In this document: in pieces, positions 52,912 to 61,340 of the stretch | Numbering within the stretch: position 1 is the first letter of the stretch | Layout of the letters: each line of letters starts with the position of its first letter | Source: Streptomyces sp. HUAS MG91 | Lineage (GTDB): Bacteria > Actinomycetota > Actinomycetes > Streptomycetales > Streptomycetaceae | Direction of reading: 5' to 3' | Assembly (NCBI RefSeq): GCF_040529335.1 | Contig: NZ_CP159534.1 | Location: forward strand, 4,526,001-4,590,000 | DNA length: 64,000 bases | The notes under the pieces: generated by a model | Database searches by the model: none | The model's input: only the letters and a program-made list of their open reading frames with translations | Told to the model about the DNA's origin: nothing | Translations under genes and position numbers: made by a program

Positions 52912-52945
52912 GCGGGTCCGCCCGCTCGTCGTAGTCTGTGTGAAC

Positions 52946-53926
52946 ATGCAGCGACTTTCACCGAGCAGCCCCCTGCTGACCCTGCCCGGCGCCGTCTCCG
53001 CCGAGGGCGTGGACGAAGGCGTCGCCGCCCACTACGGCGACCTGTTCCGCGAGCAGCGCTCACTCTCCGACGGATCCGGCGTCGTCGACCTCTCGCACCG
53101 CGGAGTCGTCGCCGTCACCGGTGACGACCGGCTGAGCTGGCTGCACCTGCTGCTCACCCAGCACGTCAGCGAACTGCCGGCCGGCCGGGCCACGGAAGCG
53201 CTGATCCTCTCCGCCAACGGGCACATCGAGCACGCCCTGTACCTCGTGGACGACGGCACGACCACGTGGGCGCACGTGGAGCCCGGCACGCAGGAGGCGC
53301 TCCTGACGTACCTGGAGTCGATGAAGTTCTTCTACCGGGTCGAGGTCGCCGACCGCACCGCCGAGTTCGCGGTCGTGCACCTGCCGGCCGGTTCCATCGC
53401 CCCGGTGCCCGACGGGGTCGCCGTCCGCGAGACGCCGTTCGGCCGCGACCTGTTCCTGCCGCGCGCCGACCTGGAGTCCTACGCGGCCGAGCACGGGCCG
53501 GCCGTCGGCCTGCTGGCGTACGAGGCGCTGCGCGTCGAGCAGCACCGCCCGCGCCTCGGCTTCGAGACCGACCACCGCACCATCCCGCACGAGCTGGGCT
53601 GGATCGGCAGCGCCGTGCACCTGCAGAAGGGCTGCTACCGCGGGCAGGAGACCGTCGCCCGCGTCCAGAACCTGGGCAAGCCGCCGCGCCGCCTCGTCTT
53701 CCTGCACCTGGACGGCAGCGAGGTGCACCTGCCCGCCCACGGCGCCGAGGTGCGGCTGGCCGCCGACGGCCCCGAGGGCCGCAAGATCGGCTTCGTCACC
53801 ACGTCCGTACGCCACCACGAGCTGGGCCCGATCGCGCTCGCGCTGGTGAAGCGGAACGTGCCGACCGACGCGCCGCTGCTCGCCGAGACCACGGCGGCGG
53901 CGCAGGAAGTCGTCGTCGAGCCGTAG
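52946..53926 (+). CDS. ygfZ: YgfZ/CAF17-like folate-binding Fe-S protein
   Basis: 326 residues from ATG 52946. The conserved K-G-C-Y-x-G-Q-E motif appears as LQKGCYRGQETVAR (about 230), with the GcvT-like folate-binding fold around it (DLSHRGVVAVTGDDRLSWLHLLLTQHV at the start). YgfZ uses tetrahydrofolate to help assemble or repair Fe-S clusters of certain enzymes. There is no ribosome site, and TAGTCT at 52932-52937 ends eight bases before the ATG, so the transcript is probably leaderless. It converges with dtd, with three bases between stops. Confidence 0.92.
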   Translation: MQRLSPSSPLLTLPGAVSAEGVDEGVAAHYGDLFREQRSLSDGSGVVDLSHRGVVAVTGDDRLSWLHLLLTQHVSELPAGRATEALILSANGHIEHALYLVDDGTTTWAHVEPGTQEALLTYLESMKFFYRVEVADRTAEFAVVHLPAGSIAPVPDGVAVRETPFGRDLFLPRADLESYAAEHGPAVGLLAYEALRVEQHRPRLGFETDHRTIPHELGWIGSAVHLQKGCYRGQETVARVQNLGKPPRRLVFLHLDGSEVHLPAHGAEVRLAADGPEGRKIGFVTTSVRHHELGPIALALVKRNVPTDAPLLAETTAAAQEVVVEP

Positions 53927-53929
53927 CCC

Positions 53930-54355
53930 TCAGATCTCCAGCAGCACGGTGAACGGGCCGTCGTTCGTCAGGGACACCCGCATCTGCGCCCCGAACCGGC
54001 CCGTCGCCACCGTCGCGCCCAGCGCCCGCAGCCGTGCCACGACCTCGTCGACCAGCGGCTCGGCGACCTCACCGGGAGCCGCCGCGTTCCAGGTGGGGCG
54101 GCGGCCCTTGCGGGCGTCGCCGTAGAGCGTGAACTGGCTGATGACCAGCAGCGGGGCGTCGATGTCGCTGCACGACCTCTCGTCGGCGAGCATCCGCACC
54201 GACCAGAGCTTGCGGGCCAGCCGGTCCGCCTCCGCCGCGGTGTCCTCGTGGGTCACCCCGACCAGGACGCACAGCCCCTCGCCCTTGATCTCACCCACGG
54301 TCTCGCCGTCCACGACGACGCTCGCGCCGTCCACCCGCTGTACCACTGCTCGCAT
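53930..54355 (-). CDS. dtd: D-aminoacyl-tRNA deacylase Dtd
   Basis: 141 residues from ATG 54355, the normal length. Motifs: [17 protein letters not shown] at the start, the active-site [15 protein letters not shown] (about 77-91), and the C-terminal cross-subunit [12 protein letters not shown], in which Gly-Pro is the chirality-checking pair. It removes D-amino acids (and glycine) wrongly attached to tRNA. It is a single-gene transcript, divergent from rsiG. Confidence 0.96.
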   Translation of the reverse strand: MRAVVQRVDGASVVVDGETVGEIKGEGLCVLVGVTHEDTAAEADRLARKLWSVRMLADERSCSDIDAPLLVISQFTLYGDARKGRRPTWNAAAPGEVAEPLVDEVVARLRALGATVATGRFGAQMRVSLTNDGPFTVLLEI

Positions 54356-54521
54356 ACGGTCATCATGCCGTGCCCGCCACACCGTGCGTCCGAACCCCCC
54401 ATCCGGGGCCGATATGGGGCACTCGTACCCTAAGTGGCCACGCGGAGTGGCACGATGCTCACACGTGGTGCGCCGGAGGCGCACGGCGGCAGTCCGGTCG
54501 AGGGGACGGTAAGCACACACC

Positions 54522-55130
54522 ATGGATTTCCATGCCATGAGCCACACAACGAGTGCGGGGCCGCCCGCGGAGCGTGCCGTCGTGTCGCTGACGCACCTGG
54601 CGCGGCCGCCGGTCCAGCGCACGGACAGCCCCGAACTCCCGCCCGTTCCCGAAGCCGACCTGGCCACGCTGCGGCTGCCCGAACTGCGCACGCTGCGCCG
54701 GGACTCGCAGCAGGACGAGGCCGACCTGAGCTATGTGCGGCGGATGCTCCAGGGCCGGATCGACATCCTGCGGGCCGAGTTGGCGCGGCGGCGCGATCCG
54801 GAGGGGCCCGTGGTGGACCGGCTCTCCGAGATCCTGCGGGACCAGCCGACGCGGTACCGCTCGTCGGCCCGGCACGTCACGCTCGGGACCCCGCGCAGTG
54901 AGGAGTTCCGGCGGCTGGCCTCGGAGATGCTCTCCGAGGTGGAGCTGTCGGATCTGGGGGCTCGGACGGACGACGAGTTGCATGCCGGGATGGGGCGGCT
55001 CGTGCGGTACGAGCAGCAGGTGTCGCGGCGGCGGCAGCAGTTGCAGCGGACCGCCGACGACTGCAGCGCCGAGATCGCCCGTCGGTACCGGGAGGGCGAG
55101 GCGCAGGTGGACGATCTGCTCGACGGCTGA
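54522..55130 (+). CDS. rsiG: RsiG, c-di-GMP-armed anti-sigma factor of WhiG
   Basis: 202 residues, a long helical hairpin after a disordered start. Two copies of the RsiG signature E-x3-S-x2-R-x3-Q-x3-D are exact: Glu66-Ser70-Arg73-Gln77-Asp81 in the first helix and Glu164-Ser168-Arg171-Gln175-Asp179 in the second. In Streptomyces RsiG, these bind a dimer of cyclic di-GMP and then hold the sporulation sigma factor WhiG inactive. ATG 54522 follows GAGGGGAC at a longish distance; ATG 54537 is an alternative. The match of both motifs makes the name firm. Confidence 0.93.
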   Translation: MDFHAMSHTTSAGPPAERAVVSLTHLARPPVQRTDSPELPPVPEADLATLRLPELRTLRRDSQQDEADLSYVRRMLQGRIDILRAELARRRDPEGPVVDRLSEILRDQPTRYRSSARHVTLGTPRSEEFRRLASEMLSEVELSDLGARTDDELHAGMGRLVRYEQQVSRRRQQLQRTADDCSAEIARRYREGEAQVDDLLDG

Positions 55131-55159
55131 CCGGGGGTTCGTCTCCGGGTGCCGGTCCG

Positions 55160-55200
55160 GTGGGAACCGCGCGACCAGCCCCCACCGGGCCGCAGCCGGG
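55160..55200. repeat. Partial dispersed repeat with shared tail
   Basis: GGGAACCGCGCGACCAGCCC followed by CCACCGGGCCGCAGCCGG resembles the right end of the repeat at 41690-41727 (GGGAACTGCGCGAGAAGCCC then CACCGGGCCGCAGCCG). So the family consensus extends beyond the 20-base core. It lies between rsiG and the acetyltransferase gene. Confidence 0.55.
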
Positions 55201-55245
55201 AAGAATGCGGACGACATTCGGCGGGACCCCGCCTAGCGTGGGCGG

Positions 55246-56500
55246 ATGAGCGATATTGACGTGCGGCCCATCGCGGAGGACGAACTCCCCGACTGGATCC
55301 GCGCCCTGAACACCGGCTTCCTGCGCCCCCCCGACCCCGTCCCCGGAAGAGATCGCCAAGCGCAGAATCCACTTCGACCCGACCCGCACCAGGGCCGCGT
55401 TCCCCCCGGACGGCGAGCGCCAGGTCGCCACCTTCCGCTCCTTCGCCCAGGAACTGACCCTCCCCGGCGGCGCGGCCGTCCCCACGGACGCCATCACGAA
55501 CGTCACCGTCAGCCCCACCCACCGCCGCCGCGGCCTGCTCACCCGCATGATGGCCGCCGACCTCGCGGACGCGAAGGAGCGCGGTGACGTCGCCGCCACC
55601 CTGATCGCCGCCGAGTACCCGATCTACGGCCGCTACGGCTTCGGCCCCGCGACGCACGCCGTCGACTGGCAGATCGACGTACCCCGCACCGGACTCGACC
55701 CGCGCGCGGCCGGCCCCGACGGCGGCGGCCGGGTCGATCTCGTCGACGCCGAGGAGGTCCGCCGCCTGGGCCCCGCCCTGCACGAGCAGGTGCGCGGCCG
55801 GACCGCGGGCGTGGTGTCGCGCGACGCCTACTGGTGGGAGCTGCACACCGGGCTGCACCCGACCCCCGAGAACCCGTGGAAGGAACCCTTCTACGCGCTG
55901 TACCGCAACGCCCGGGGCGAGGTGGAGGGCCTGGCGGCCTACCGCACCGAGGACCGTTTCAACGAGGCGATCCAGCCGGAGTGCACGGCGCGGGTGCAGT
56001 ACTTGTTCGGGCTCACCCCGGCCGCCGAGCGCGCCCTGTGGCACTACCTCTGCTCGATCGACTGGATCACGGCCGTCCGCAGCGGCCTGCGGGCCACCGA
56101 CGACCTGCTCCCGGACTTCCTGCCCGACCCGCGCGCCGCCCGCGTGGTGTCACGGGCCGACTTCCTGTGGGCGCGGATCCTCGACGTCGTACGGGCGCTG
56201 GAGGCACGTACGTACGACACGGCCGGCGAGCTGGTGCTCGAGGTGCACGACGCGGCGGGACTCGCCGGGGGACGGTTCGCGTTGGGGGCGGCGCCCGACG
56301 GCGCGGTCTGCGCGCCGAGCGCCGCGGCTCCCCAGCTCACGCTCGACATCCGCGAGCTGGGGGCGCTGTGGCTGGGCGGCGGGTCCGCCGTGCGGCTCAC
56401 CGCCCTGGGCCGGGTGGTGGAGGAGGAGCCGGGCGCCGCTGCCCTGGCCGACGCGCTGTTCCGTACGGCGCGGCGCCCGTGGTGCCCCGACGTGTTCTGA
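55246..56500 (+). pseudogene. Eis-like GNAT N-acetyltransferase, frameshifted
   Basis: Reading begins [29 protein letters not shown] at 55246, but after a run of seven C (55326-55332) the frame is lost. The frame that resumes one base over gives [38 protein letters not shown] (acetyl-CoA site), [14 protein letters not shown], and runs to 56500. Removing one C restores a single protein of about 417 residues with the length and motifs of Eis-type acetyltransferases (tandem GNAT plus sterol-carrier-like C-terminus [18 protein letters not shown]). Either a mutation, a phase-variable tract or a sequencing slip is responsible. Eis enzymes acetylate aminoglycosides or protein lysines. Confidence 0.85.
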
Positions 56501-56526
56501 GGCCGGGGGCGCGCTGTCCGAAGACC

Positions 56527-56565
56527 GACCGGGCTCCCGGCTCCCCTCCGGAAGGGAGCCCGGTC
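56527..56565. terminator. Bidirectional terminator
   Basis: GACCGGGCTCCC (56527-56538) and GGGAGCCCGGTC (56554-56565) pair perfectly around 15 bases. It lies between two convergent genes, and its right arm overlaps the small membrane gene's stop codon by two bases. Confidence 0.85.
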
Positions 56566-56749
56566 AGCCGCTCTGGGCCAGCAGCATCACGAGGGCGACC
56601 GCCCCGATGCCGCTGATCACGGTGTTCTTGGCCTTGAGGCCGACGGACAGCAGGATGAAGGCGATGATGCCCACGGGCCCGTACTTCCACTGGATGAGCT
56701 GCTCGAATCCGATGGCCAGCGCGGCGACGACGATGGCGAAGACCGGCAT
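56564..56749 (-). CDS. Two-helix small membrane protein, copy A of the module
   Basis: 61 residues from ATG 56749 behind AAGGGGGTAGGG. Helix one (FAIVVAALAIGFEQLIQW) and helix two (GIIAFILLSVGLKAKN) are joined by KYGPVG; a third hydrophobic stretch ends the protein (VALVMLLAQSG). The motif FEQL(I/V)QWxYGP is identical in layout to copy B at 57896-58087. It is divergent from the GntR-type gene at 56963, with shared dyads between them. It may be the target of that regulator. Its function is unknown. Confidence 0.75.
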   Translation of the reverse strand: MPVFAIVVAALAIGFEQLIQWKYGPVGIIAFILLSVGLKAKNTVISGIGAVALVMLLAQSG

Positions 56750-56860
56750 GTCCCTACCCCCTTAGGTGGGAGTGGTGACCAACTCTGCTGCCAATGCGAT
56801 GGCGTAGACCAACCTCTGTGGTCGACGCCAACCCCCGTGGTTGTTCGACCATGTCGTCCA

Positions 56861-56875
56861 AGTTGGTCACCAACT
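56861..56875. promoter_or_regulatory. Module operator, site 1
   Basis: AGTTGG-TCA-CCAACT, a perfect 6-base inverted repeat with a 3-base centre, between copy A and the first GntR-type gene. Extra half-sites (GACCAACTC, AGACCAACC, GCCAACCCC) lie at 56774-56832. Confidence 0.75.
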
Positions 56876-56950
56876 CAAAGTTAGTTATCTCCGCTCCACG
56901 GCGACTTATAACCATCCTTCCTTCAACTCCCTTGAGATGGCGTGAAGTTG

Positions 56951-56963
56951 TACCGTTGAACTG
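56951..56963 (+). promoter_or_regulatory. -10 of a leaderless GntR-type gene
   Basis: TACCGT, six bases, then the GTG start. The second paralogue has TACCAT at 58256-58261 with the same six-base gap to GTG 58268. No ribosome site precedes either, so both transcripts probably begin on the start codon. Confidence 0.6.
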
Positions 56964-57889
56964 TGAGCGTGGAGCATGCCGCCGTCGAGGGACGGCCAGG
57001 GCCGCCGCGGGCGCAGTGGACGTACCGCGAGGTGGCGGACGAGCTGCGGGCCAGAATCCGCTCGGGATCGCTGCGACCGGGCCAACGAATGCCAACTCAG
57101 GCCCAGTTGGCCGCAGCCTTCGGCGTGGAGCGCTCGGCGGTGCGCCAGGCGCTGCGCATCCTGCGGGCCGAGCATCTGCTGGCCGACGTCACGAAGGGCA
57201 GTCCGGCCACCGTCGCGGCGGATCCCCGGTCCGCGTTCCGCGGCCCGGCCGCACCTCCGCAGCCGACGATGGTGGGGCTCGCCCCGCGGGTCACGGCCGC
57301 CTTCCGGCAGCAGGACGTGGAGATCGACGCCCTGTGCCTGACGTCGGTGTCGCTGACCCTCGCGATGGGCGAACCGCTGCGGCAGATCCACGAGGGCCGC
57401 ATGAAACCGGCCAAGGTCCGCGTGCGGGTGCTGATGCCCAGCCGGGACATCGACCTCGCCTTCCCGGCCCCGGCCGCCGACCTGGAGGCCGAGCAGGAGG
57501 CGGCCCTGGGCGGCAGGCTCCAGCGCCACTGGCTGGCGCAGCGCAACGCCCAGGGCCAGGTGCTCAGGCACAACCTGACGGCCCTGCGCGCCACGCACGG
57601 CATGGACGTCCGGGTGGAGTTCCGCGCCCTCCCCTTCACGCCACCGGTCAAGCTCTATCTGCTCAACGGCACCGAGGCGCTCTTCGCCTACTACACACTG
57701 AGCAGGCGCGGCGCACAGCTCGACCACGAGCGGGTCGACGTGTACGACGCGACGGGCGTGCAGCAGACGCTGTTCGCGTTCGAACACGGGGCGGGACCGC
57801 GCGACACCACCTTCGTCGAGCAGTCCCACCTGTGGTTCGACAGCCTTTGGAACACGATCAGTACGGACCTGACACTGAGGGAGCCCTGA
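56963..57889 (+). CDS. GntR-type regulator, module paralogue 1
   Basis: 308 residues from GTG 56963. The winged helix (about 20-85: YREVADELRARIRSGSLRPGQRMPTQAQLAAAFGVERSAVRQALRILRAEHLLADVTKG) is a normal GntR head. The C-terminal 210 residues are not FadR or UTRA: they read ALCLTSVSLTLAMGEPLRQIHEGRM, VRVRVLMPSRDIDLAFP, LRHNLTALRATHGMDVRVEFRALPFTPPVKLYLLNG, and end RDTTFVEQSHLWFDSLW. The layout of alternating strands with a terminal WFDSLW helix recalls PLD-fold sensor domains joined to HTH proteins (inference). The same domain occurs twice more nearby. Divergent small gene upstream; ligand unknown. Confidence 0.85.
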   Translation: MSVEHAAVEGRPGPPRAQWTYREVADELRARIRSGSLRPGQRMPTQAQLAAAFGVERSAVRQALRILRAEHLLADVTKGSPATVAADPRSAFRGPAAPPQPTMVGLAPRVTAAFRQQDVEIDALCLTSVSLTLAMGEPLRQIHEGRMKPAKVRVRVLMPSRDIDLAFPAPAADLEAEQEAALGGRLQRHWLAQRNAQGQVLRHNLTALRATHGMDVRVEFRALPFTPPVKLYLLNGTEALFAYYTLSRRGAQLDHERVDVYDATGVQQTLFAFEHGAGPRDTTFVEQSHLWFDSLWNTISTDLTLREP

Positions 57890-57895
57890 CAGGCT

Positions 57896-58087
57896 CTAGT
57901 GGAGCGCGGGGCCGGCCACCATGATCGCGAGCAGTACGCCGCCGATGGAACTGCACGTGGCGTTCCTGGCCTTGACGCCCACGGCCAGCAGGAGCAGGCC
58001 CGCGATGCCGGCCGGGCCGTAGTGCCACTGGACGAGCTGCTCGAAGGTGATCACGAAGACCGCGGAGAGGAGGCTCAGGAAAGGCAT
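57896..58087 (-). CDS. Two-helix small membrane protein, copy B of the module
   Basis: 63 residues from ATG 58087, behind AAGGGGGAAC. It shares FEQLVQWHYGPAGI and the following (A/L)LLAVGVKAR with copy A and has the same three hydrophobic stretches. It lies between GntR-type genes 1 and 2, convergent with the first and divergent from the second. So each of the first two regulators has one small membrane partner upstream in opposite direction. Likely co-regulated through the dyad at 58168. Confidence 0.75.
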   Translation of the reverse strand: MPFLSLLSAVFVITFEQLVQWHYGPAGIAGLLLLAVGVKARNATCSSIGGVLLAIMVAGPALH

Positions 58088-58167
58088 GGCGGTTCCCCCT
58101 TCATCGGCTTCGGCAGTTGCTGAGACGGGTTGGCCGAGTGCGTGCCATCTGTAACCATTCGATGCCA

Positions 58168-58182
58168 AGTTGGCTGCCAACC
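58168..58182. promoter_or_regulatory. Module operator, site 2
   Basis: AGTTGG-CTG-CCAACC matches site 1 and site 3 with one changed base. A further dyad AACTCCCG/CGGGAGTT (58230-58254) lies close to the -10 of the second regulator. Confidence 0.7.
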
Positions 58183-58267
58183 CACGATTGTTGTCCCCAA
58201 CTCGCGACGCTGAAAAACAAGTCTTCAACAACTCCCGCCAAATGGACGGGAGTTGTACCATTTGGTT

Positions 58268-59188
58268 GTGACCCGGGAGAGCGTGGCGGACATGGCGGAC
58301 ACGATGGACGTGACACTGAACGGAAGCAGAAGGCGGGGCGCCCAGGAGATCGCCGACGACCTGCGCCGCCGGATCAAGGCGGGCGAGCTGAGGGCGGGTG
58401 ACCGGCTGCCCACGCAGGCGGTGCTGGCCGAGGAGTTCGGCGTGGAGCGCGGCACGGTCCGCCAGGCGCTTCAACTCCTGGAGGCCGACGGTCTGTTGAG
58501 CAGCCGCAGCAAGGGAAGCCCGCCGCGCATCGCCTCCGCGGCCACCGCCCCGGACGGGCCGCAGCCCACGATGGTCGCCCTGGCCCCCCGGCTCATCGAG
58601 GCCTTCCAGGCGCCCGAGGTGCGCATCGACGCGGTGTGCATGACCTCCGAGACCCTCATGCTGGCCCTCGGCGAGCCGCTCCGCCTGATCCACGAGGGGC
58701 GGATGCGCCCGAGCGCCGTCGACGTCCGCGTCCTGCTGCCCAGCCGCGACATCGACCTCGCCTTCCCGGTGCCGGTCCCGGACCCCGGCGACGGCACCGA
58801 CCGCGCCGACGACGTGGTGGTCCACCAGCGCTGGCTCGCCCAGCGCAACGCCCAGGGCCAGGTGCTGCGCCACAATCTCCGCGAGCTGCGCTCCTCGCAC
58901 GGCATCGACGTCCGGGTCACCTTCCGCGCCCTGCCGTTCACGCCCCCCGTCAAGCTCTACCTCCTCAACCACGAGGAGGCGCTCCTCTCGTACTACATGG
59001 TCACCAAGCGGGAGGAGGAGATCGACAGCGGCACCAAGCTGGAGATGTACGCGGCGACGGGCACCCAGGCCCTGCTGTTCTCCTTCGAGAAGCGCGCGGG
59101 CCACCGGGACCGCGCCTTCGTCGAGGAGTCCCAGAAATGGTTCGACGCGCTCTGGGCAACCATCACGTCGGACCTGACACTCTCCTAG
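58268..59188 (+). CDS. GntR-type regulator, module paralogue 2
   Basis: 306 residues from GTG 58268, chosen by analogy with paralogue 1 (same -10 to GTG spacing, no ribosome site). The winged helix reads AQEIADDLRRRIKAGELRAGDRLPTQAVLAEEFGVERGTVRQALQLLEADGLLSSRSKG. The C-terminal domain matches paralogue 1 closely: ETLMLALGEPLRLIHEGRMRP, VRVLLPSRDIDLAFPVPV, WLAQRNAQGQVLRHNLRELRSSHGIDVRVTFRALPFTPPVKLYLLN, FVEESQKWFDALW. The HAD gene begins at its stop, so they share a transcript. The ligand is unknown. Confidence 0.85.
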   Translation: MTRESVADMADTMDVTLNGSRRRGAQEIADDLRRRIKAGELRAGDRLPTQAVLAEEFGVERGTVRQALQLLEADGLLSSRSKGSPPRIASAATAPDGPQPTMVALAPRLIEAFQAPEVRIDAVCMTSETLMLALGEPLRLIHEGRMRPSAVDVRVLLPSRDIDLAFPVPVPDPGDGTDRADDVVVHQRWLAQRNAQGQVLRHNLRELRSSHGIDVRVTFRALPFTPPVKLYLLNHEEALLSYYMVTKREEEIDSGTKLEMYAATGTQALLFSFEKRAGHRDRAFVEESQKWFDALWATITSDLTLS

Positions 59189-59199
59189 TGACTTCTGAC

Positions 59200-59946
59200 A
59201 TGACGAAGCAGACTGGGTCCGTGGCTGAAGAGAAGCATTCACCGGGGGAGCAGACCTGGCTGCGCGGTCTCGTCGGGGCGGCGCGCGTCGTGCTCTTCGA
59301 CTTCGACGGGCCCATCTGCCGGCTGTTCGCGGGACGGCCGGCCGCGGTCATCGCGCGGGAGCAGGTGGCGTGGCTGGACAGGCAGGGGCTCGGGGAGGCC
59401 CTGACACTGGCCGAGCGCGATGACCCGGATCCGCACACCGTGCTGCGCAGCATGGGCAGGCAGCGGCCGGACAGCGATCTGGTCGTCGAGTTGGAGAAAC
59501 GTCTCACCGCCGAGGAGCTGCGGGCCGTCCCCACCGCCTGGCCCACCCCGTACGCCGATCCCCTGATCCGCACCTGGACGGCGGTGGGGGCGCGGCTCGC
59601 GATCACCACCAACAATTCGCCCGAGGCGGCGCGCGGCTACTTGGCGGGCCGTGGTCTGGCCGGCTGCTTCGAGCCGCACGTCTACGGCCGGAGCCAGGAC
59701 CTGAGCAGACTCAAGCCCGACCCGTACTGCCTCAACCGCGCGCTGAGCGCCATGGGCGCCCCGCCGAGTGCGGCGCTCATGGTCGGCGACGGCGCCACGG
59801 ACTTCCAGGCCGCGAACGAGGCAGGAGTCCCGTTTCTCGGCTACGCGCGTAACGAGACCAAGGAAAGAGCGCTGCGGGATGCGGGCGTCAGGCACGTGAT
59901 CGGCTCCATGGAGCCGATCCTCCGGGCGGTGCGGGGCACACTCTGA
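59200..59946 (+). CDS. HAD-superfamily phosphatase
   Basis: 248 residues from ATG 59200; GTG 59188 overlaps the previous stop by one base and is also possible, and neither has a ribosome site, so translation is coupled. Motif I is VVLFDFDGPICRLF (Asp-x-Asp), motif II LAITTNNS, motif III Lys in LSRLKPDP, motif IV LMVGDGATDFQAA. The cap is of the small helical type between motifs I and II, as in phosphoglycolate-type phosphatases. With kinases of the phosphotransferase type further on, it may reverse a phosphorylation (inference). Confidence 0.88.
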   Translation: MTKQTGSVAEEKHSPGEQTWLRGLVGAARVVLFDFDGPICRLFAGRPAAVIAREQVAWLDRQGLGEALTLAERDDPDPHTVLRSMGRQRPDSDLVVELEKRLTAEELRAVPTAWPTPYADPLIRTWTAVGARLAITTNNSPEAARGYLAGRGLAGCFEPHVYGRSQDLSRLKPDPYCLNRALSAMGAPPSAALMVGDGATDFQAANEAGVPFLGYARNETKERALRDAGVRHVIGSMEPILRAVRGTL

Positions 59947-59985
59947 CGCCGTGCTGTCGGGCCGTCGGCCGACGCACCGGGGTGG

Positions 59986-60020
59986 AGTTGGTTGCCAACT
60001 GGCGTAGAGTTGAGCCAACT
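59986..60020. promoter_or_regulatory. Module operator, site 3 (double)
   Basis: AGTTGG-TTG-CCAACT (59986-60000) is a perfect copy of site 1, followed by AGTTG-AGC-CAACT (60008-60020). They lie 28-60 bases before the third regulator's GTG, across the place where its promoter should be (TAGAGT at 60005-60010). Confidence 0.75.
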
Positions 60021-60047
60021 TGGCACGGCGGGAGGGAGTGCGTCGCT

Positions 60048-60935
60048 GTGAAGGACGCGATGAGCGGCAAGAGTGACCCCACCTCCAAAGCCACCTCGGA
60101 AGAGATAGCCGACGACCTCCGGGCGCGCATCAAGAACGGCTTGCTCAAGGTCGGCGACCGGCTGCCGACGCAGGCGAAGCTCGCCGAGGAGTTCGGCGTG
60201 GAGCGCGGCGCGGTGCGCCAGGCCCTCCAGCGGCTCCAAGCGGACGGTCTGCTGACGAACGTGAGCCGGGGCAGTCCGCCCCAGGTCGCGGAGACGGCCG
60301 TACCGCGGCAGACCGGCGACCTGACCGCGCGGGGCATCCTGGGCCCACGCCTCGTGAAGGCGTTCGAGAGCCCTGAGGTGTGCGTGGACGTGGCGTGTCT
60401 GACGGCGGAGACGCTGATGACGGCGCTGGGCGAGCCGCTGAACAGGGTGTACTCGGGCGTCGCCGTGCCCGATTCGGTCCGGTTGCGGGTGCTGCTGCCC
60501 AGACTGGACCAGAACCTCGACTACCCGTCACCGCGCGAGGGCTGGGGGCACGACAAGGACCTGGACGCGGCGGTCAAGCTGCGCAGCAGCAACCAGCGCG
60601 AGTCCCAGCGCACCGTGCTGAGGAGCAACATCCACGGACTGCGCGCGATGGGTGTCGACGCGCGCATCGAGTTCCGGTACACCTACGGCACGCCGAGCCG
60701 GAAGGCCTACCTGCTGAACCGGCGGGAGGTGCTCATCGGGCACTACGTTCCGGAGCCGTTCGAGCGGGACGTCGCGGGTTACGGGGACGACGTTCCCCTG
60801 TGCGACGTGCAGGGCTTCAGCACGCCGATGTTCGTCTTCGCCAGCTCGGCCGGGAGTTCCGAAGCGAACTTCGTGGAGGCCGAGCAGACCATGTTCGACG
60901 GTGTCTGGGAGCACGTGGCCCGCGATCGGCCCTGA
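60048..60935 (+). CDS. GntR-type regulator, module paralogue 3 (diverged)
   Basis: 295 residues from GTG 60048 (GGAGGG about ten bases upstream). The winged helix is close to paralogue 2 (SEEIADDLRARIKNGLLKVGDRLPTQAKLAEEFGVERGAVRQALQRLQADGLLTNVSRG). The C-terminal domain is recognisable but diverged: ETLMTALGEPLNRVYSGV, LRVLLPRLDQNLDYPSP, LRAMGVDARIEFRYTYGTPSRKAYLLNRREVLIGHY, FVEAEQTMFDGVWEHV. It has no small membrane partner. So the DNA-binding half and operators are kept while the sensor half has changed, suggesting a different signal acting on the same sites. Confidence 0.85.
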   Translation: MKDAMSGKSDPTSKATSEEIADDLRARIKNGLLKVGDRLPTQAKLAEEFGVERGAVRQALQRLQADGLLTNVSRGSPPQVAETAVPRQTGDLTARGILGPRLVKAFESPEVCVDVACLTAETLMTALGEPLNRVYSGVAVPDSVRLRVLLPRLDQNLDYPSPREGWGHDKDLDAAVKLRSSNQRESQRTVLRSNIHGLRAMGVDARIEFRYTYGTPSRKAYLLNRREVLIGHYVPEPFERDVAGYGDDVPLCDVQGFSTPMFVFASSAGSSEANFVEAEQTMFDGVWEHVARDRP

Positions 60936-61340
60936 GAGAGGGCGATCGGCACCATTACGGCCGTGGCGGCGGCCCGGAGCCGTATCCGGTCAATCGCCGT
61001 AAGGCTCTGTTCGGGCCGTACGAGGTCGTGGTCGGGCGGCCCGTCGTGCCGAGCGGGACCGGGACCGTCCCTGCTCCCGACGTCCGGGGAACCGGGGCCG
61101 GGCCCGCCCGGCTCGCCGCGGACGAGGCGGGCAAAGCGGCCGTTGAATCCGCGATCGTGACGATGTCTCAGGACCGGTTCGACTCGGCGCGGACGTACCT
61201 GAGCAGCCCAAATCGGTCGTCTCTCGAACATCGGGACCCTTGAGGGTTTCCGTCCGCCACAGAAACCGCGCAGTCTCGTTCTCCGGTGGTGAGGCTTCTG
61301 GCACGGGTTTACTGTGTGGGCCTCTGTCACGGCCCGACGC
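60936..61340. other. Intergenic stretch with possible gene remnant
   Basis: About 400 bases. One + frame stays open to 61243 and reads RRKALFGPYEVVVGRPVVPSG, then AADEAGKAAVESAIVTMSQDR, with Streptomyces-like third positions. But it has no start of its own or ribosome site and continues from a shadow frame inside the regulator. It may be a decayed gene end. From 61245 to 61340 the sequence is less G+C-rich and probably holds the promoter of the phosphotransferase gene; no clear dyad was seen. Confidence 0.35.
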
